Assembly (NCBI GenBank): GCA_023228325.1
Contig: JALOBK010000001.1
Coordinates: 969,549-1,033,548 of the forward strand
DNA from: a bacterium
GTDB lineage: Bacteria; Auribacterota; UBA6266
Direction of reading: 5' to 3'
DNA: 64,000 nucleotides
This document shows positions 53,953 through 62,451 of this stretch, piece after piece. How positions within the stretch are numbered: the stretch's first letter is position 1; the number at the start of each line of letters is the position of its first letter. A program made the translations under genes and the position numbers. The notes under the pieces are model-generated. The model had not been told where the DNA came from, ran no database searches, and saw nothing but the letters and a program-made list of their open reading frames with translations.

Positions 53953-55176
53953 ATGGCAAAAGAGAAATTTGAGAGGACGAAACCGCACGTAAACGTAGGT
54001 ACGATAGGGCATGTAGACCATGGCAAGACTACGTTGACAGCGGCATTGACGAAGGTACTTGAACAGAAAGGGTTGAGCAAATTCATAAGCTATGACGAGA
54101 TAGCGAAGGCATCGGAGTCGCAGGGAAGAAGAGACGCGACAAAGATCCTTACGATATCGACATCGCATGTTGAATATTCATCTGAGAAACGGCACTATGC
54201 CCATGTTGACTGTCCCGGGCACGCGGATTACGTAAAGAACATGATAACGGGAGCGGCCCAGATGGACGGGGCGATACTGGTAGTGAGCGCGGTAGACGGG
54301 CCCATGCCGCAGACCAGAGAACATATCCTGCTTGCGAGACAGGTAGGCGTACCTTATATAGTAGTGTTTATGAACAAATGCGACATGGTAGACGACCCTG
54401 AGCTGCTTGACCTGGTAGAACTTGAAGTAAGAGAACTTCTGAACAAATACGAGTTTCCGGGAGATAAGATACCTGTAATAAGGGGGAGCGCGACAAAAGC
54501 GATAGCATCGCCTAATGCCGACAGCCCTGATGCGAAACCTATACTGGATCTTGTAAAAGCGCTTGACGATTACATACCCGAACCGCAGAGAGAGATCGAG
54601 AAACCGTTCCTGATGCCGATAGAAGACGTATTTTCGATAACCGGCAGAGGTACAGTGGGTACAGGCAGGGTTGAGAGAGGCATAGTAAAAGTAAGCGACG
54701 AGATAGAAATAGTCGGGATAAAACCTACGATGAAGACAGTTGTGACCGGGGTTGAGATGTTCCGCAAAGAACTTGACCAGGGTCAGGCGGGAGACAACGT
54801 AGGGTTGCTGTTAAGAGGAGTTGACAAGGAACATCTGGAAAGAGGACAGGTACTTGCAAAACCGGGATCGATCACGCCGCACAGGAAGTTCAAGGCTGAA
54901 GTATATGTTCTTACAAAGGATGAAGGCGGCAGGCACACGCCGTTCTTCGCCGGGTACAGGCCCCAGTTCTACTTCCGCACGACAGATGTGACGGGGATAG
55001 TAAACGAACTGATAGGCAAAGACGGGAATAAGGCGGAGATGTGCATGCCCGGAGACAACGTACAGATGCAGATAGATTTAATATGCCCGATAGCGATGGA
55101 GAAGACACTGAGATTCGCTATAAGAGAAGGCGGAAGAACAGTAGGAGCCGGCAGAGTAACCGAGATTATCGAATAA
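53953..55176 (+). CDS. tuf: Elongation factor Tu, copy 2
   Basis: 407 aa, the same protein as at 38220. By eye the nucleotide sequence is identical from ATG to TAA, while the bases just before the start and just after the stop differ. That pattern is expected from gene conversion between the copies. It shares the unusual switch I and the ATA-rich codon use. It sits in the str position (rpsL-rpsG-fusA-tuf), with RBS AGGAGG (53940-53945), and continues into the S10 cluster. Confidence 0.97.
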   Translation: MAKEKFERTKPHVNVGTIGHVDHGKTTLTAALTKVLEQKGLSKFISYDEIAKASESQGRRDATKILTISTSHVEYSSEKRHYAHVDCPGHADYVKNMITGAAQMDGAILVVSAVDGPMPQTREHILLARQVGVPYIVVFMNKCDMVDDPELLDLVELEVRELLNKYEFPGDKIPVIRGSATKAIASPNADSPDAKPILDLVKALDDYIPEPQREIEKPFLMPIEDVFSITGRGTVGTGRVERGIVKVSDEIEIVGIKPTMKTVVTGVEMFRKELDQGQAGDNVGLLLRGVDKEHLERGQVLAKPGSITPHRKFKAEVYVLTKDEGGRHTPFFAGYRPQFYFRTTDVTGIVNELIGKDGNKAEMCMPGDNVQMQIDLICPIAMEKTLRFAIREGGRTVGAGRVTEIIE

Positions 55177-55191
55177 GGGAGAAAACTTAAC

Positions 55192-55500
55192 GTGGAAGGA
55201 CAAAGAATCAGAATTAAGTTAAAGGCATACGATCATAAGGTCCTTGATCAATCTGCTCAGGAAATAGTTGAAGTGGCGAAAAGGACGGGAGCTTCTGTTT
55301 CGGGCCCTATTCCTTTGCCCACCAGGATTGAAAAATATACAGTGCTTCGTTCTCCGCATATTGACAAAAAATCGCGGGAACAGTTTGAGACAAGGACGCA
55401 CCAGAGGCTTCTTGATATCGTTAACCCGAGCGCCAAGACGGTGGATGAGCTTAAAAAGCTTAATCTTCCCGCCGGCGTGGATATTAATATCAAAAGCTGA
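55192..55500 (+). CDS. rpsJ: 30S ribosomal protein S10
   Basis: 102 aa from a GTG start with AAGGGAGA upstream. RIRIKLKAYDHKVLDQSAQEIVEVAKRTGASVSGPIPLPTRIEKYTVLRSPHIDKKSREQFETRTHQRLLDIV is the family signature. Also known as NusE, which partners NusB in antitermination. Confidence 0.97.
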   Translation: MEGQRIRIKLKAYDHKVLDQSAQEIVEVAKRTGASVSGPIPLPTRIEKYTVLRSPHIDKKSREQFETRTHQRLLDIVNPSAKTVDELKKLNLPAGVDINIKS

Positions 55501-55542
55501 GAAAGCGCCGGAATAAATAAGTAAAAAGTTGGAGATATTACA

Positions 55543-56193
55543 ATGGGTATTTCATTGTTTGGCAAGAAAATCGGAATGACACAGGTTTTTTCACCCAAGG
55601 GCGATATTCTGCCCGTTACGGTTCTGGAGGTGGGGCCTTGTGTGGTTGTGCAGGTTAAAACGTCTGATAAAGATAAGTATTCGGCCATCCAGATTGGATT
55701 TGGCGGCGTGAAAGAAAAACATGTGACCAAACCGCTGCGCGGGCATTTCAAGAAATCCAGCCTGGAGTTCAGGAAATTTTTGGGCGAATGCAGGCTTCAG
55801 GACGGGGAAGAAAAGAGTTTTAAAGTCGGGCAGGAAATAAAAGTGGATATATTCAAGAAAGGCGATCACGTTGACCTTACCGGCACTTCCATCGGAAAAG
55901 GTTTTGCCGGGGTAATGAAAAGGCATCATTTTCACGGGCACAAAGGTTCTCATGGAACGCATGAAAGCAAGAGAGGCCCGGGTTCCATAGGCGCACACGC
56001 GACACCTTCAAGAGTTTACAAGGGTAGAAAACTTGCCGGGCAGATGGGTAACACCAGAGTTACCATGTTAAACCTGGAAGTTGTTGATATCAGGCCCGAA
56101 CAGAATATTATGCTTGTGAAAGGCGCGGTCCCGGGATGGGATAACGGCCTTGTCAGGATTAGAAAATCGGTGAAGATTAAGAAAAAGCAGTAA
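55543..56193 (+). CDS. rplC: 50S ribosomal protein L3
   Basis: 216 aa. FGKKIGMTQVF start, GTSIGKGFAGVMKRHHFHGHKGSHGTHESKRGPGSIGAHATPSRVYKGRKLAGQMGN is the conserved core. It lies 42 bp after rpsJ. Confidence 0.97.
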   Translation: MGISLFGKKIGMTQVFSPKGDILPVTVLEVGPCVVVQVKTSDKDKYSAIQIGFGGVKEKHVTKPLRGHFKKSSLEFRKFLGECRLQDGEEKSFKVGQEIKVDIFKKGDHVDLTGTSIGKGFAGVMKRHHFHGHKGSHGTHESKRGPGSIGAHATPSRVYKGRKLAGQMGNTRVTMLNLEVVDIRPEQNIMLVKGAVPGWDNGLVRIRKSVKIKKKQ

Positions 56194-56223
56194 GCAATTA
56201 ATTTTACAGGCGAGGTTTTTTAA

Positions 56224-56847
56224 ATGGGAAAAATAGATGTTTTGAGTGTTAAAGGTAAAAAAGTGGGTGATTTCAGCATTCCTGAAAAAATCGAGGGCTT
56301 CAAATATGCGGGCCAGCTCGTTCACGATGCGGTGGTAAAACAGCTTGCCGGGAGAAGAAGCGGCAATGCGTGCACCAAAACCCGCGCGGAAGTAAACCGT
56401 TCAGGCATCAAGTTATACAAGCAGAAAGGGACGGGAAGAGCGAGAGCCGGAACCGCGGGCTCTCCTACAAGAGTGGGAGGCGGAGTCGCGTTTGGGCCCA
56501 GGCCGAGAGATTATTTTTTGAGGCTTAATAAAAAAGAACAGCAGAAAGCCCTGAAATCGGCTATTGCGGAAAGATTTAAAACAGGCGGGGTTATAATAGT
56601 CGACAAAATCAGCATCCCTGCTCCTAAAACCAAAGAAATAAAGGTTTTTCTGGATAATATCAATGCGGGGGAGAATGCCCTGATAGTTTTGAAAGAGCTG
56701 AACAATGAGTTCAAAATGGCTGTGAGAAATATGCCGAAAGTGACAGCGGTTGTCGCGAACAGTCTTAATACATATGATGTTCTATATTATAAGAAACTTA
56801 TTATCGATAAAGATGCTGTTAAAGAAATAGAAGAAAAGTTTAATTGA
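56224..56847 (+). CDS. rplD: 50S ribosomal protein L4
   Basis: 207 aa. RRSGNACTKTRAEVNRSGIKLYKQKGTGRARAGTAGSPTRVGGGVAFGPRPRDY is the conserved loop and hinge lining the exit tunnel. RBS AGGCGAGG. In enterobacteria L4 regulates the S10 operon; no such leader is apparent here. Confidence 0.97.
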   Translation: MGKIDVLSVKGKKVGDFSIPEKIEGFKYAGQLVHDAVVKQLAGRRSGNACTKTRAEVNRSGIKLYKQKGTGRARAGTAGSPTRVGGGVAFGPRPRDYFLRLNKKEQQKALKSAIAERFKTGGVIIVDKISIPAPKTKEIKVFLDNINAGENALIVLKELNNEFKMAVRNMPKVTAVVANSLNTYDVLYYKKLIIDKDAVKEIEEKFN

Positions 56848-56864
56848 TTTAAAAGAGGGTTGAA

Positions 56865-57143
56865 ATGAGAGATTTATATAAAATCATAAAGAGTCCTGTA
56901 ATCACAGAAAAAGGTTCCGCCCAGGCAGAAAAGGGAAAATATTATTTTAGAGTCGATAAAACTGCAAATAAACTTGAAATCAGGCAGGCAGTTGAGAAAA
57001 TGTTTAAAGTTAAAGTTACAGATGTAAACAAAATGAAAGTGCACGGCAAGAAAAAAAGGGTCAGGTATAAACAAGGTCTTACATCCGATTGGGTAAAAGC
57101 GATTGTTACTCTTAAGGAAGGCGACAAAATCGAATTTGTATAA
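56865..57143 (+). CDS. rplW: 50S ribosomal protein L23
   Basis: 92 aa. IIKSPVITEKGSAQAEKGKYYFRVDKTANKLEIRQAVEKMFKVKVTDVNKMKVHGKKKR is typical. Sits at the tunnel exit and is the docking site for trigger factor and SRP. It lies 17 bp after rplD. Confidence 0.96.
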   Translation: MRDLYKIIKSPVITEKGSAQAEKGKYYFRVDKTANKLEIRQAVEKMFKVKVTDVNKMKVHGKKKRVRYKQGLTSDWVKAIVTLKEGDKIEFV

Positions 57144-57165
57144 AGATTGATGAGGTGATAAAGAA

Positions 57166-57996
57166 ATGGCTATAAAGAAATTTAAACCGATTACGCCCGG
57201 AACAAGATTCATGACGGTTTCCTCTTCTGAGGATATAACGAGGAATAAACCGGAAAGAAATCTTCTTTCGGCAATAAAGAAAACCGGCGGCAGAAACAAC
57301 GCGGGCTCTATTTCAGTGCGGCATCACGGCGGCGGACACAAAAGGATGTACCGTTTCATAGACTTTAAAAGAGATAAGGACGGGGTTCCAGCCAGGGTCG
57401 CTTCCATTGAATATGACCCGAACAGATCCACGAGGATCGCGTTGGTCGTTTATAAGGACGGGGAAAAAAGGTATATTGTCGCCCCGAACGGCTTAAAAGT
57501 TAATGATGAGGTGATGTCCGGCTCCAATGCTGAAATTCAAATCGGCAATTGCCTGCCGTTAAAAGATATCCCGCTGGGAATGAATATTCATAATATCGAA
57601 CTTAAAGAGCATTGCGGGGGCAAACTGGTCAGGAGCGCCGGCGGAAGCGCCGAACTGATGGCGAAGGAAAGCGGATTCGCGCATATAAAGCTTCCTTCGG
57701 GCGAAGTCAGGCTGATACCTCTCGGTTGCAGGGCGACTATCGGCCAGCTCTCGAATCTTGAGCATTCGAATTTAACGGTTGGAAAAGCCGGGCGTTCCAG
57801 ATGGCTTGGGATTCGTCCTACCGTAAGAGGCGTTGCTATGAACCCTGTCGACCATCCGCACGGCGGAGGAGAAGGTAAAGCGCCGCAGGGCAATCCTCAT
57901 CCGGTAAGCCCGTGGGGAATGCCGACAAAAGGATATAAAACACGTTCTAAAAGAAAAGATTCCTGGTATATTATAAAACCCAGGAAAAAGAAGTAA
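57166..57996 (+). CDS. rplB: 50S ribosomal protein L2
   Basis: 276 aa. KKTGGRNNAGSISVRHHGGGHKRMYR near the N terminus and the conserved PTVRGVAMNPVDHPHGGGEGKAPQGNPHPVSPWGMPTKGYKTRSKRK end, with the histidine important for peptidyl transfer (DHPHGGG). RBS GAGGTGA. Confidence 0.98.
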   Translation: MAIKKFKPITPGTRFMTVSSSEDITRNKPERNLLSAIKKTGGRNNAGSISVRHHGGGHKRMYRFIDFKRDKDGVPARVASIEYDPNRSTRIALVVYKDGEKRYIVAPNGLKVNDEVMSGSNAEIQIGNCLPLKDIPLGMNIHNIELKEHCGGKLVRSAGGSAELMAKESGFAHIKLPSGEVRLIPLGCRATIGQLSNLEHSNLTVGKAGRSRWLGIRPTVRGVAMNPVDHPHGGGEGKAPQGNPHPVSPWGMPTKGYKTRSKRKDSWYIIKPRKKK

Positions 57997-58013
57997 AAAT
58001 GGAGATTGGATAA

Positions 58014-58415
58014 ATGGCTAGATCACTTAAAAAAGGACCTTATATCGAGCAGAAATTAATGGATAAGGTTGTAAAGGCTAAGAGAACAGGAGACAGGAAG
58101 CCGATAAAAACCTGGTCAAGAAGATCGGTAATCGCGCCTGATTTTGTAGGAATTACATTTTCCGTGCACAACGGCAAAAAATTCCTGCCGGTTTTTATTA
58201 CGGAGAACATGGTCGGGCATAAACTCGGGGAGTTTGCTCCGACGAGAACGTTTAAAAAGCACGGCGGTGAAAAAGGTACTGCTGAACTGAAAGAAGGAAT
58301 GGCGCCTGTTGCGGCGGCCGGAGCGGCTCCCGCGGCGGGAGGAGCGACTCCGCAAGCGCCTGCGGCTAAAGAGGCAGCGCCTGCTGCAGATGCCGGACAA
58401 AAATCAAAGAAATAG
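58014..58415 (+). CDS. rpsS: 30S ribosomal protein S19 with Ala/Pro-rich tail
   Basis: 133 aa; typical S19 is about 92. The standard part, ARSLKKGPYIEQKLMDKV to KLGEFAPTRTFKKHGGEKG, is complete and ends near residue 87. It is followed by about 40 residues of Ala, Pro, Gly and Lys with no S19 counterpart. No frameshift is needed to explain the tail, and rplV follows with its own RBS. The tail would extend from the head of the 30S subunit. Confidence 0.95.
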   Translation: MARSLKKGPYIEQKLMDKVVKAKRTGDRKPIKTWSRRSVIAPDFVGITFSVHNGKKFLPVFITENMVGHKLGEFAPTRTFKKHGGEKGTAELKEGMAPVAAAGAAPAAGGATPQAPAAKEAAPAADAGQKSKK

Positions 58416-58442
58416 CCGGGGAAGAAAAGGGAGTTTTTATAA

Positions 58443-58847
58443 ATGGAAGCTAAAGCTATAACAAAATACGTCAGGGTTTCTGTCAGGAAGGCAAAGCCTT
58501 TACTCGACATCATCAGAGGGAAGAAAGTCGAAGAAGCCGTTGCAAGCCTTTCTTTTTCGGCGAAAAAAGCCGCCAAAGAAATAGAAAAAACGCTTAAATC
58601 GGCAATTGCCAATCTTAAATCAAAGGAAGATAAATCCGCCGGCGCGGAAATTCATGTTAAAGAGGCATATGCGACCGAAGGCCCGATATTAAGAAGATTT
58701 ATCCCGAGAGCTCACGGCCGGGCTACCAGAATTCGCAAACGTACCAGCCATATATATATTACAGTTGCTTCTAAAGGAGAGTCAGCTTCTTCTGGGGATG
58801 TGACAAAAAAGAAAGCAAAAAAAATATCGTCGAAACGAAAGAAGTAA
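58443..58847 (+). CDS. rplV: 50S ribosomal protein L22
   Basis: 134 aa; core of about 110 residues (AKAITKYVRVSVRKAKPLLDIIRGKKVEEAVASLSFSAKKAAKEIEKTLKSAIAN, then VKEAYATEGPILRRFIPRAHGRATRIRKRTSHIYITV) plus a Ser/Lys-rich C-terminal tail. Lines the exit tunnel. Confidence 0.96.
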   Translation: MEAKAITKYVRVSVRKAKPLLDIIRGKKVEEAVASLSFSAKKAAKEIEKTLKSAIANLKSKEDKSAGAEIHVKEAYATEGPILRRFIPRAHGRATRIRKRTSHIYITVASKGESASSGDVTKKKAKKISSKRKK

Positions 58848-58862
58848 TTCCGGGAGGTAAAT

Positions 58863-59531
58863 GTGGGACAAAAAGTAAACCCTATAGGTTTCAGGGTAAT
58901 GGTTACAAAAGACTGGCGATCCAAATGGTATGCCGATAAGAAAAAATTTAAAGAATACCTTAAGGAAGATCTGGGAATAAGGAGCTATATTAAAGGGAAA
59001 CTTTCTTTTGCCGGAATTCCCCGTATTGATATAGAAAGAAGCGGAAATGTTGTTACGGTTACACTGCACGCGGCCCGCCCCGGACTTGTCATCGGGAGAA
59101 AAGGCGCGGAGATTGATAAACTGAAAGAACAGCTTATCGCCATTACAAAAAAGGAAGTCAAGGTGGAGATAAAAGAGGTGAAAACCCCCGCAATTAATTC
59201 GCAGCTTGTTGCGGAAAACATAGCCGGGCAGATTGAAAAGAGAATATCTCATAAAAGGGCTATGAAGAAAGCCGTGAGCCTTGCCATGGACAACAGCGCG
59301 GAAGGGATAAAGATACTCTGTTCCGGAAGACTTGGCGGGAATGAAATCGCGCGTTCCGAGGGTTATAAGGAAGGGAAGATTCCTCTTCATACGCTAAGGT
59401 CTGACATTGATTATGGATTTGCGGAAGCAAATACGACATACGGCACCATCGGCGTGAAAGTCTGGATATGCAAGGGAGAGAAAGAAATTTCCGCAAAGAA
59501 CAAGGAGGCAAAAAATGCCGTTAATGCCTAA
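58863..59531 (+). CDS. rpsC: 30S ribosomal protein S3
   Basis: 222 aa from GTG 58863 (GQKVNPIGFRV), preceded by GGGAGG. KH domain with PGLVIGRKGAEIDKL, and the C-terminal GRLGGNEIARSEGYKEGKIPLHTLRSDIDYG. The last 17 nt overlap rplP. Confidence 0.97.
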   Translation: MGQKVNPIGFRVMVTKDWRSKWYADKKKFKEYLKEDLGIRSYIKGKLSFAGIPRIDIERSGNVVTVTLHAARPGLVIGRKGAEIDKLKEQLIAITKKEVKVEIKEVKTPAINSQLVAENIAGQIEKRISHKRAMKKAVSLAMDNSAEGIKILCSGRLGGNEIARSEGYKEGKIPLHTLRSDIDYGFAEANTTYGTIGVKVWICKGEKEISAKNKEAKNAVNA

Positions 59532-59931
59532 AAGGGTCAAACACAGGAAAATGCAAAAAGGCAAGATGAAAGGCCTCTCCAAAGGCGGGAATGAAATAAA
59601 TTTCGGAGAATACGGAGTTCAGGCGCTTGAAAGGGCATGGATTTCAAATATTCATATAGAGGCTTCGAGGGTTGCTCTCACAAGGTTTGTAAAAAGAAAA
59701 GGAAAAGTGTGGATACGCATATTTCCCGACAAACCGATAACCAAGAAACCCGCGGAAGTGAGAATGGGCAAGGGAAAAGGCGCAGTTGAAGGCTGGGTAT
59801 GCCGAGTTTGTCCCGGCAGAATTCTTTTTGAAATAGATGGCGTTCCTGAAGCGACGGCGCAGGAAGCTATGAGATTGGCTGCCAGCAAACTGCCTATAAA
59901 GACAAGATTTATTTCAAGAAGAGAAATATAA
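59515..59931 (+). CDS. rplP: 50S ribosomal protein L16
   Basis: 138 aa. MPKRVKHRKMQKGKMKGLSKGGNEINFGEYGVQALERAWISNIHIEASRVALTR and RMGKGKGAVEGWVCRVCPGRILFEI are conserved. The start lies inside rpsC (17-nt overlap) with AAGGAGG at 59502, so translation is likely coupled. Confidence 0.97.
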   Translation: MPLMPKRVKHRKMQKGKMKGLSKGGNEINFGEYGVQALERAWISNIHIEASRVALTRFVKRKGKVWIRIFPDKPITKKPAEVRMGKGKGAVEGWVCRVCPGRILFEIDGVPEATAQEAMRLAASKLPIKTRFISRREI

Positions 59932-59951
59932 TAATTTTAACGGGGTAGATA

Positions 59952-60155
59952 ATGAAAGCAAAGGAAATAAGAGAGTTAACGGAAGAAGAGATTGAGAAAA
60001 AACTGTCCGAATCGAAGCAGGAACTTTTTAATTTAGGGGTTCAGGCGAAGCTCGGCCAGATTGAGAAACCGGACAGGATTAAGCACCTGAGAAAAGATAT
60101 AGCACGTATGCTTACCATAAAAGAAGAGATTACCGGAAAAAGTAAGGGGAATTAA
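59952..60155 (+). CDS. rpmC: 50S ribosomal protein L29
   Basis: 67 aa. MKAKEIRELTEEEIEKKLSESKQELFNLGVQAKLGQIEKPDRIKHLRKDIARMLTI matches the helical hairpin of L29. 3 bp before rpsQ. Confidence 0.96.
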   Translation: MKAKEIRELTEEEIEKKLSESKQELFNLGVQAKLGQIEKPDRIKHLRKDIARMLTIKEEITGKSKGN

Positions 60156-60158
60156 TTA

Positions 60159-60437
60159 ATGAAAAAAAGCGTAGAAAGACCGCGTCGGAAAACAAGGATT
60201 GGCGAGGTAATCAGCGATAAAATGGCAAAAACGGTTGTTGTAAAAGTTACAAGAGTCCTTCGTCATCCTGAGTATGAAAAGGTTATCAGGAAACATAAGA
60301 AATATTATGCCCACGATGAAAAGCAGGTGGCGAAAATCGGCGATACCGTAAAGATAATCGAGACTTCGCCCGTCAGCAAGCTGAAAAGATGGCGCGTTTC
60401 CGAAGTTTTAAAAAAAGCAGTTATTGAAGGGCAGTAA
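60159..60437 (+). CDS. rpsQ: 30S ribosomal protein S17
   Basis: 92 aa. RIGEVISDKMAKTVVVKVTRVLRHPEYEKVIRKHKKYYAHDEKQVAKIGDTVKIIETSPVSKLKRWRV, an OB-fold protein. No internal RBS of strength; coupled to rpmC. Confidence 0.96.
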   Translation: MKKSVERPRRKTRIGEVISDKMAKTVVVKVTRVLRHPEYEKVIRKHKKYYAHDEKQVAKIGDTVKIIETSPVSKLKRWRVSEVLKKAVIEGQ

Positions 60438-60500
60438 TCCGGCCCGGTGCATATATAAGTATTAATGATTGTTTGATAATAAATTTGTGGAGTAAAAACT

Positions 60501-60869
60501 ATGATTCAGATGAATTCAATATTAGATGTTGCGGATAATACAGGAGCAAAAAGGATCGGTTGCATTAAAGTTTTGGGCGGCTCCAAGCGCAGATACGCAA
60601 ACATAGGGGATGTGATAGTAGCTTCCGTCAAGGAAGCCATTCCCGGCGCCGCCGTGAAAAAAGGAGAGATTATAAAAGCTGTTATTGTAAGGACGAGAAA
60701 AGGGGTTAAGCGCAATGACGGTTCGGTCCTCAGATTTGATTCAAATGCCGCGGTGATTATTGATGATCAGAAAAACCCGAGAGGGACAAGGATTTTCGGC
60801 CCTATCGCCAGGGAATTAAGAGAGAGAAATTATATGAAAATCGTTTCGTTAGCGCCTGAGGTGCTATAA
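60501..60869 (+). CDS. rplN: 50S ribosomal protein L14
   Basis: 122 aa, normal length. MIQMNSILDVADNTGAKRIGCIKVLGGSKRRYANIGDVIVASVKEAIPGAAVKKGEIIKAVIVRT. A 63-bp gap precedes it. Confidence 0.97.
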   Translation: MIQMNSILDVADNTGAKRIGCIKVLGGSKRRYANIGDVIVASVKEAIPGAAVKKGEIIKAVIVRTRKGVKRNDGSVLRFDSNAAVIIDDQKNPRGTRIFGPIARELRERNYMKIVSLAPEVL

Positions 60870-60892
60870 AAATGGATATCAGGAGCAATCAA

Positions 60893-61219
60893 ATGGCTGG
60901 ATTACATGTTAAGAAAAATGATGTTGTGCAGATTATGTCGGGCGCGAACAGCGGCAAGACAGGGAAAGTATTGAGAATTTTGTGCGGAAGAGGACGGATA
61001 ATTGTTGAAGGCTTGAATTTCAGGAAAAAACACACCAAGCCCTCGAGAGACAACCAGCAGGGCGGAATAGTGCAGAAGGAAGGGTCTATAAGCGCTTCCA
61101 ATGTGCTGTTGTATTGCCCGTCCTGTAAGAAGGGCGTCAAAACTAAAAATGAAATAAGGAAAGACGGCACAAAAACACGGGTCTGTAAAAAATGCGGAGA
61201 AGTTTTCGATAAAGCATAA
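60893..61219 (+). CDS. rplX: 50S ribosomal protein L24 with zinc-ribbon end
   Basis: 108 aa from ATG 60893, which has AGGAG at 60881-60885; ATG 60872, 2 bp after rplN, is an in-frame alternative adding 7 residues. KNDVVQIMSGANSGKTGKVLRI is the KOW core. The C terminus has CPSC and CKKC pairs, a likely zinc ribbon. Confidence 0.94.
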   Translation: MAGLHVKKNDVVQIMSGANSGKTGKVLRILCGRGRIIVEGLNFRKKHTKPSRDNQQGGIVQKEGSISASNVLLYCPSCKKGVKTKNEIRKDGTKTRVCKKCGEVFDKA

Positions 61220-61231
61220 CGGAGATTAAGT

Positions 61232-61777
61232 ATGGCAAGGTTAAAAGAAAAGTATAAGAAAGAAATAGCACCTTATTTGAAAGAAAAGTTTGGGTATAAA
61301 AATATCCTCCAGGCGCCCAAAATAGAAAAGATTGTAATCAATATGGGAATCGGAGAAGGGACAAAGGATAAGAAAGTGGTCCAGGACGCCGCCGCTGAAC
61401 TGGCGCTTATCGCCGGGCAGAAACCCCTGCTTACAAAATCCAAAAAGAGCATAGCGGGCTTTAAGCTCAGGAAAGATATACCCATAGGATGCAAGGTTAC
61501 GCTCAGGGGAAACATGATGTATGAATTTATGGACAGACTTATAAGCATCGCTTTGCCGAGGGTGAGAGACTTCAGGGGGGTGCCTCTGGAATCGTTTGAC
61601 GGCAAAGGCAATTATACATTCGGGATTCAGGAACAGTTGATATTCCCCGAGGTCAATCCCGATAAAGTTACAAGGGTGCAGGGAATGGATATAACTTTCG
61701 TAACTACGGCAAAAAAAGATGAAGAGGCTAAAGAATTGCTTTTGGCGTTTGGAATGCCCTTCAGCAAAGGCAAGTAA
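61232..61777 (+). CDS. rplE: 50S ribosomal protein L5
   Basis: 181 aa. KYKKEIAPYLKEKFGYKNILQAPKIEKIVINMGIGEG, and DFRGVPLESFDGKGNYTFGIQEQLIFPEV. Binds 5S rRNA. 12 bp after rplX. Confidence 0.97.
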   Translation: MARLKEKYKKEIAPYLKEKFGYKNILQAPKIEKIVINMGIGEGTKDKKVVQDAAAELALIAGQKPLLTKSKKSIAGFKLRKDIPIGCKVTLRGNMMYEFMDRLISIALPRVRDFRGVPLESFDGKGNYTFGIQEQLIFPEVNPDKVTRVQGMDITFVTTAKKDEEAKELLLAFGMPFSKGK

Positions 61778-61793
61778 CCGAAGGAGAATTTCT

Positions 61794-61979
61794 GTGGCAA
61801 AGAAGTGTAAAATCGAAAGCGCAAAAAGAAAACCGAAATTCAAGGTCAGGCAACATTTTCGCTGCAGCCGCTGCGGGAGGCCGCGCGGTTACATGCGCAA
61901 ATTTGGGATATGCAGAATCTGTTTCAGAGAACTTGCTGGGCAGGGTATTATACCCGGTGTTACAAAATCCAGCTGGTAA
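61794..61979 (+). CDS. rpsN: 30S ribosomal protein S14, zinc-binding type
   Basis: 61 aa from a GTG start with AAGGAG at 61781-61786. The short form with C24, C27, C40 and C43 (CSRCGRPRG...CRICFRE) is the zinc-dependent type, with the typical end GVTKSSW. The frame is open further upstream into rplE but the RBS and family length fix the start. Confidence 0.95.
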   Translation: MAKKCKIESAKRKPKFKVRQHFRCSRCGRPRGYMRKFGICRICFRELAGQGIIPGVTKSSW

Positions 61980-62017
61980 CGCATTAATATTTTTGAGCAA
62001 GAATAAGGAGAGAATGT

Positions 62018-62416
62018 ATGGCTTTTAGCGATCCTATTGCCGATATGCTGACCCGCATCAGAAATGCGAGTAAAGCGCGGAAAGAAAGTGTAGATATGCC
62101 TGCTTCAAAACTTAAAGCAGAAGTAGCAAGGGTGATGAAAGAACAGGGGTTTGTAAAAACGTTTAAGGTTCTTGACGATAAAAAACAGGGAGTCATCCGT
62201 GTTTTCCTTAAATATACATCCGATAACAAGCCGGTTATCGTGGGACTTAAACGGATAAGCAAGCCGGGTTTGAGGAAATACAGCAGTATAGCGAAAATCC
62301 CGAAAGTTTATCAGGGCATCGGAATCGCGGTGCTTTCGACTTCGAAAGGGATCATGACGGACGGGGAAGCGAGAAAAGCAAACATCGGGGGAGAAGTCCT
62401 CTGTTATATTTGGTAA
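62018..62416 (+). CDS. rpsH: 30S ribosomal protein S8
   Basis: 132 aa. DPIADMLTRIRNASKARKESVDMPASKLKAEVARVMKEQGF and the end STSKGIMTDGEARKANIGGEVLCYIW are typical. RBS AAGGAGAG. Confidence 0.97.
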   Translation: MAFSDPIADMLTRIRNASKARKESVDMPASKLKAEVARVMKEQGFVKTFKVLDDKKQGVIRVFLKYTSDNKPVIVGLKRISKPGLRKYSSIAKIPKVYQGIGIAVLSTSKGIMTDGEARKANIGGEVLCYIW

Positions 62417-62451
62417 AAGCTTAATACTGGTTAATAAAGAAGGAGAAACAG

